The position numbers were made by a program, and so were the translations under genes. This document shows positions 58,341 to 64,000 of a stretch of 64,000 bases of DNA, piece after piece. Every line of letters begins with the position of its first letter. The stretch's first letter is position 1. A model generated the notes under the pieces. That model was not told the DNA's origin, made no database searches, and worked only from the letters and a program-made list of their open reading frames with translations. Source of the DNA: Ectobius pallidus (taxonomy: Eukaryota; Arthropoda; Insecta; Blattodea; Ectobiidae); contig CAXKWD010000005.1 in NCBI GenBank assembly GCA_964059195.1, forward strand, positions 154,347,265-154,411,264. Direction: 5' to 3'.

Positions 58341-58549
58341 ACTCTCGTGTTGTTCTGGGTAAAATGGTTTGGAAAAAGTGTCAGAGAATGTTAGGTATCC
58401 GGCGACGAGAATTATTATAATTGTTAAAAATCGAGGAAAATTATTACGATTTGAGGAAACATTATATAATACTTTATGACTAGGTTTTGCAGTAATCGAC
58501 TTATAAAGACAATACGAAGGAATATTTACAACGACTGTTCCATTCCATT

Positions 58550-59130
58550 ATTTGATATTGACCAATAACGTTTAGCAATTCCTCGAATATAGACCAATCA
58601 CGATCGTTTATCGTATAAAATTATTCCTAGGGTCGCAAGCTTGCAACTTTATCTGATAAAACGTCATCTTGTTACTGGACACGTAAGACATCAACGTGCG
58701 GTGAATAATACGTCACATGCCGCCAGTAAACAGAATGAAAAGAAATTTTATACAACATAATTTGTTTGTAAATTGAAATAATATAAATGTCCATTGATTA
58801 AAACCACAATTTCTATTTGGTGCAAGCCAGTTAGTGTATTTTTATAGCATTTTGATGCAAGCAACTACGACGACACTCTTCATCTTTTTGTGTGCACTAT
58901 TAGTAGCATTGGGAAGCATTCGTCGAATCGATTCATGGACTGTTCATTCATTTAGTATGCCGTGATCATACGGCTGACAGAATATTGTCAACAAAGTAAC
59001 AATATAATTATTATTTACAAAATCCGGTTACATTTTATTCATGGAACAGTCTTAATAAATCCTACACGAAATTACGAGCTCGTATTTCGTATCTCTCGTG
59101 AGTTTACCTATGATAAAATCGATGGAATTG
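58550..59130 (+). repeat. Dispersed repeat R3, copy 3
   Basis: Close direct duplicate of 57695-58340. Noncoding; no terminal repeats or pol III boxes recognised. Confidence 0.75.
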
Positions 59131-59513
59131 TTCACGGTTGAATGGGTAAATTAGTACTCGAAAAAGTGGCAGAAAATGTGATTACTAGTTACGGAAATAA
59201 AAAAAGTTAATTTCTTATATTGTTTGAAAGAGTGTTATTTTCTTTCAGCTTTCTCGACAGGCGGGACTGGCATAAAGAACAAGCATAACGACCAAACTAC
59301 AATATTTAAAAAAAAGTAGACAATATTAAATATATCCAGGATGATAATCCGATTTTAACTCCTAAATGCGTGAGATCCAACTTCTCAAGCGAAGCTTGCT
59401 ATAAAATTGTTCATGTAACTGTTCCCTTGATACGGGACTGGTTTCAATTGCAGAGTAGGACGAACTCTTGTAGGATACAAAGACATATCAAGACTTAGTA
59501 GCCTACGAGGGTC
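59131..59513. other. No gene or repeat recognised
   Basis: AT-rich sequence. Confidence 0.5.
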
Positions 59514-59515
59514 TT

Positions 59516-60886
59516 CCAGAAAGTAAGTTCTGATCGCCGATAAAGAAACCAAAAACATCAATGAGCAAAAAATATGCATTGCATTATTTACAGAGATTCA
59601 CTGGCTACTTATCTAACCGCCGTTATTGGGGCATTTATCTTAGAGGTGTACCAATATTTGTATGCTTGTATCATAGGACTCTGCCGCCAACGTCTGGAGT
59701 CATGAAATCACTGCCGTCTGGACCTCAGCGTCGTTGTGGAAACGTTTTTCTGCTTCATGAGACAGAAGAGATGGAAGTCACTTGGCATAAGGTCGGGGCT
59801 GTAAGGTGGATGGTCGAAGATCTCCCATCCAAACTGAAACAACTGTTTCCGTGTAGTGTTGGTTTTATGGGGCCATGCATTGTCGTGCAAAAACATGTCT
59901 CTTGTCAGCATTCCACGTCTCTTGTTTTGGATCGCCCTCCTCAGATTTTTCACCCAAGTTTCATCCCCAGTGACAACGTTGACGAGAAACTCATCACCAG
60001 GGCCCGGATTCTAATGACATGTCATCTGTTTATTGATGCTGCATAGACATTGCCAACTTGTAGATAAATCCTAAACATGGCCTCTATATTGCAGAAATGT
60101 ATTTTTATTAGGTCATTTTTCGTCATGTTGTGCAATTTTATATCTATAGGCCATTTATTTCAATTTTACGTTATTACTTTGTCATTTTCGTGTCATTTGC
60201 TTCCTTATTTAGTCATTTTCATATATTTACATTGAGTATATTAACTTTTTTGTCGTCTAGGTAGCATCGTCCCCAGCGGTACCGTTTTTGAAGTGTTGTT
60301 TGTTTAAAGCAAGGACACACTCGGTGTTGAAGTGTTGTCATGTCTCAGTCGGAAATGAGAATGAAAGAAACGCCAAAATTTTGTATTGTATTACTGTTGT
60401 TAGGATCTACTTTAAATCAGTTTTCTTACTTTTCTTCTCAAATGCCCCAATCAAGAACAAAGAACAAAAATTTTAGACCTACAAAATCGTTTCGGCATTT
60501 ACAGTTTTTACAATTATGTACAATTAGTCTATAACTTTGTGTGTACAATAATAATTTTTTTATAAATAAAATATAAGTTTTTAGGTCATTATTTACAATT
60601 ATTAAGCCATCTTCTTTAAAATTTATGGTTATTTAGTAGGTCATTTTTCGAACAATTTTAGGTCATCAGAATCCGGGCCCTGGTCATTACCTTTCTCTTC
60701 GTACTACTGACGGCAGAGTCCTATTACATGGGCATACAACGCTAAAATAAATGCCTCGATAACGGTCCCGACTATGCAAAGAAGTAGCCAATGAATCTCT
60801 GTAAACATTGCACTAATTATTTCTTACTTATTAATGTTTTTGTTTTCTTTATCGGCGATCGGAACTTACTTTCTGAATGACCCTCG
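59516..60886 (-). mobile_element. Mariner family F, palindromic copy (interrupted)
   Basis: TA-flanked, CGAGGGTCTTCCAGAAAG to CTTTCTGAATGACCCTCG. On the minus strand it keeps all three catalytic regions: VVTGDETW, FLHDNAWPHKTNTTRKQLFQ and HPPYSPDLMPSDFHLF. The spacing from the HDNA Asp to the PSD Asp is 34, the mariner DD34D. A hAT MITE interrupts it at 59998-60682. Without that it is about 680 bp, and the 60691-60886 arm is an inverted copy of the 59516-59700 end. The N-terminus is missing. Confidence 0.87.
59998..60682. mobile_element. hAT-type MITE, 685 bp, inside mariner F
   Basis: CAGGGCCCGGATTCTAATGAC and the complement of CAGGGCCCGGATTCTGATGAC are the ends. Flanks are CTCATCAC and GTCATTAC (6 of 8). 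AGGTCATTTT/GTCATTTT words recur through the subterminal parts. Plus frames 60288-60534 have no known domain. Confidence 0.8.
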
Positions 60887-60888
60887 TA

Positions 60889-61824
60889 CATGATGAACAT
60901 TTTCCTCAAGATTTCAACTGTGTACTAACTCGTCGTTCTAAACTTGCATGTGATAATGACTATGGGGTCGTTAAGTTTCTAATATTTGTATCGTGAAAGC
61001 TTTAAACTTGTACAATCGAATGACATTAATGTGTAATCTAGTATTAGAATTCCAGTATAATCTAATTCTTAACTGAAATGTAAATCTCATACGCCGAATT
61101 ATAAGTTATCTTCTTTTCAACTTCTAGACAGATTTCTCTCTCAGCGGATGGTTTTCTCTAATTTAAAGAAGTGGTCTTTCGTTCCTGTTACTTGGGAACA
61201 ACTTCCGTTCACCGTGCCCGTAAATTTTTGGACGATTTCACAAGGCTATATTTTCACTAACGATGTAAATAAAACATCTTATCACCATTAGAAAGAGGGA
61301 AGTTTGAAGTTTTGTAGTGCACATCTGATTTTCATTTGTCATGTAGCGGGGTACATTGTTGTTGTTTGGAAAAAATTGCCGCATTACCAATCGATCGTAG
61401 CTGATGTGTTATTGAATATAAGCAAAAAGACAATGTTGTGATTTGACGGGCATTTCGATGTCGGTACCTTAATCGACACCTAGTCTTCCACTTCCCAATT
61501 TCTTTCTGTTGTTCCCAGTAGTACGAACCTTTGCTATTGTTTACACTTGACCACTGCTTACGAGCACGCCTTTTTTTAATAGAATGGACCGATATGTGAT
61601 CACTGGGGTAAGGCATTTAATATTTAAAAAAGCGAAAATTTAAAATAAAAAATGCATTTATGAGCTAAAATATTAGAAAATGTCACAAAATTTTTAAAAA
61701 TTACCAATAAATTATCCATTATTTCTTTTAGTTAGTTCTTTTTACGAGCAATGAAGTGATTTTAAAGAAAAATTAGTGGATGACTGGTTAATTTAAATAT
61801 ACAATACAAAACACTTATTTTATT
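60889..61824. other. No gene confirmed; one basic minus frame
   Basis: The minus frame 61616-61332 (94 codons) begins MPYPSDHISVHSIKKRRARK, then QWSSVNNSKGSYYWEQQKEI. It lies in locally GC-richer sequence. No domain or partner exon recognised; a decayed transposon ORF is as likely as a gene. Confidence 0.3.
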
Positions 61825-61985
61825 AGTAACGCAGTAAATAAATTAATGCTACTTCAACACTCTTTGTGAAAAACTACTATTTTCAAACCGGCATGCCCTT
61901 TAGTAATGCAATAAGTAAATTCATGCTACTTGAACACCCTTTGCGAAAAACTACTATTTTCAAACCGACATGTCCTTAAAATTTC
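61825..61985 (+). repeat. Direct duplication, ~80-bp unit, two copies
   Basis: TAGTAA.GCA.TAA.TAAATT.ATGCTACTT.AACAC then GAAAAACTACTATTTTCAAACC occur twice in tandem. Confidence 0.7.
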
Positions 61986-64000
61986 CCATAGCAAATAGAT
62001 GTCATTTAAAATGAATTAACAATATATTTAATTCTGTATTGCTAGAACACAAATTACAATGACTGTTTACATTAAACTGAAATTAAAATGAAGGATTAAA
62101 ACTTGGCGGAGATATCAAACGAAAACGATTGTCTATTGTCTGAAAGTACTGACTTATGCCTCCGCTGGAGGTTTTCTTGGAATGTAATAGAGTTAAAAAA
62201 TGTACAGGAGTTTCAGTCAAGCCGAAAGTCTGCTTTATTTCCAATTGACGTTATTTACTTATAAAATTATAATATATAGGCCTAATAATTAAAAATAGAA
62301 ATAATAATGGAAAATTCAAAATAGAATATAACGTAAAACGTCATTAAAAACTATGAAATTTACGAAAATGGAGTAAAAATGACCAAAAAATTATCTATCT
62401 CTTGTAAATGACGAAGAAAACAAAATTATGCCAAACAAATTGCTCATATTTATCAATTAATTTATTGCACATATTTATATCTTCAGGCTATCTTTGAACC
62501 TTCATATATAAAAACTGCAAAATCATCAAATGCCTTCCCTGTTGATCATATTAACAATTTTTCATTAATCTAGCTTGTAAACTGAGTTTTTGGCAATGTT
62601 TTTACTCCAGCCTATAAAACGGAAGTAAAATATGATGGAGATATAAAAACACGATTTATTGATTTATTAGTTCGTATACTAATATTTATTTTTTAATTTC
62701 AAACATAATTGAAATTGTACGGTTTATCCTTCCTTTGTATGTTTTCAATAAGTGTTTTCTTTTTGGCCAGATGAAAAATGAAAATTTTCCCCGGTATATG
62801 TATGAGATTGTTGTTTCAAATTATTGTTGATCCAGAACCAAAAACGTATTTGTTTCATTTAATAATGCATCATTCTCATTTATATAAATAGTATCTTAAA
62901 CGGTTCACGCATCTATTGTGGGAGATATTTATTTTTTAATACAATTTAGGATAGAACTATCCGAAAAGAACCCTTGAATTCTATATTTTCGCTTCTGTCT
63001 GCCCAAACACTTGTGTGTAACGGAAGTTCTTATTGTAAAAAGTTTGTATAAAGTTTGTATATGAGTAAATTACGATGGTTTAGGCCTATAATATAAACTA
63101 AGAAATAAAAATATTAAAATTTATTCTCATTTTAGTAAAATGTTATATGTATCTAACATGTAAATATCAACATTGATACTGATTTATTAAGACGTTATAC
63201 ATAACAACAAAATTGGAGTTTACTATTTTCAAAATTTTTACAGACTAAATTTTTAACAAGGTAATCTTATTTAACACAGCCTATTAACTTTGAGGCTAAA
63301 TTGCGTCTTCTGAGTTCTCTTCCTGGTCGCTTTGCTTACCGCGTAACCCTTCCTTGCTTAAGCTATTTTATAGAAAAAAATTCTGCTGCGATTCTTCCAG
63401 CTGAAATACTAATACAGCTACTACTGAGTATTTTTGTATGTGTTTTGTATAAAAGAGTGTGTATATCATAAAAATGAATTATTAGTTTCATATTAACTTG
63501 TATTTCATGGTGCGCTTAAGTTCATTTACAATATCATAAATTGTGTAAAACAAAGCAATAATGGCCATTATCAAATTTTCGATGTATACTCTGTTTTGAT
63601 GCTCGAAGGTGTGTTGTCTAATATTAGGCGTAAAATGGCGTTATTGCTTTATTTATACAAATTCAATGACGAGTTTATTATATGTAGAATGTTGTAATAA
63701 AAAAAAATTATACTTGATCAATGATTGTGGTTTGTTTGCAGCCTATGTTTGTTTTAGTCTTCCAGCCGTTGTTTATCATCATGTACAGTTTAACTTTCGT
63801 AGAGGTTAATCATAAGGGTAAAGGTTTCACCTAATTCTCTAAACATAGATGTCAGTGTACAATTCATAACTTCTTCGACCACTATTATCCACTAATTTAC
63901 GAAGATATCCAAATGAAATTAGTACTTTCAAACCCTGCTTTTCATCATTGATCCTTATTTTGTCAATTTTTTTTAATATCCACACTGCATGGGTGCTTGA
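61986..64000. other. No gene or repeat recognised
   Basis: AT-rich to the end of the window; no motif, terminal repeat or coding-like stretch seen on either strand. Confidence 0.5.

Overview
The window looks like a piece of a large, AT-rich, repeat-dense arthropod genome. Nothing in it is bacterial: there are no operons, no long ORFs and no ribosome-binding sites. The mix of transposons points to an insect. The LINE ending in MNLRVP, the tRNA-derived SINEs and the very frequent octamer TAGGCCTA remind me of cockroach (Blattodea) sequence. That assignment is from memory and was not searched.

Host coding content is almost nil. The exception is two short, GC-rich exons on the + strand at 15788-16080 and 53976-54199. 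Each follows a good 3' splice site in the same intron phase. Each encodes the start of GPCR helix 8 (Gly)-K-F-R-[RK]-E-F-[KR]-R-T-F, then Cys residues, a Ser/Thr-rich tail and a stop. They look like two alternative last exons of one class A neuropeptide receptor (or of two tandem receptor genes), possibly orexin/allatotropin-receptor-like, with the 7TM exons off the left edge. If so, about 38 kb of this window is intron or 3' sequence of that gene.

Nearly everything else is layers of transposons. At 0-13.8 kb there is a fold-back repeat, tRNA-type SINEs (one interrupted by a Jockey-type LINE tail), a Penelope-like remnant, a 3.66-kb hAT element with a perfect 8-bp target duplication, a mariner palindrome and a second hAT. 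At 14-31 kb lie receptor exon A, more mariner palindromes, hAT MITEs and a TA-flanked MITE. At 31-45 kb there are two TTAA-flanked fold-back MITEs, four members of one mariner family, a LINE tail interrupted by a mariner, and satellites. At 45-51.5 kb a Helitron sits inside a mariner that sits beside LINE RT fragments, followed by a second Penelope-like remnant with a hammerhead motif, a ~430-bp (TTAC)n tract and a LINE with a YADD reverse transcriptase. At 51.5-64 kb come further RT debris, a hAT MITE, a mariner, receptor exon B, a pogo-like MITE, more mariners and a hAT nested in a mariner.

Three patterns stand out besides the receptor exons. (1) Mariner copies of six sequence families are mostly short palindromes, commonly ~660-700 bp, carrying the transposase 3' end in both orientations. 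(2) Two Penelope-like remnants share one layout: 12-bp direct repeats, 52-bp inverted arms, and a hammerhead-like motif beside one arm. (3) Several hAT-type MITEs share a CCGGA terminal core, each followed by its own short word repeated inside the element.

All coordinates and comparisons were made by eye. No homology search or folding program was run.
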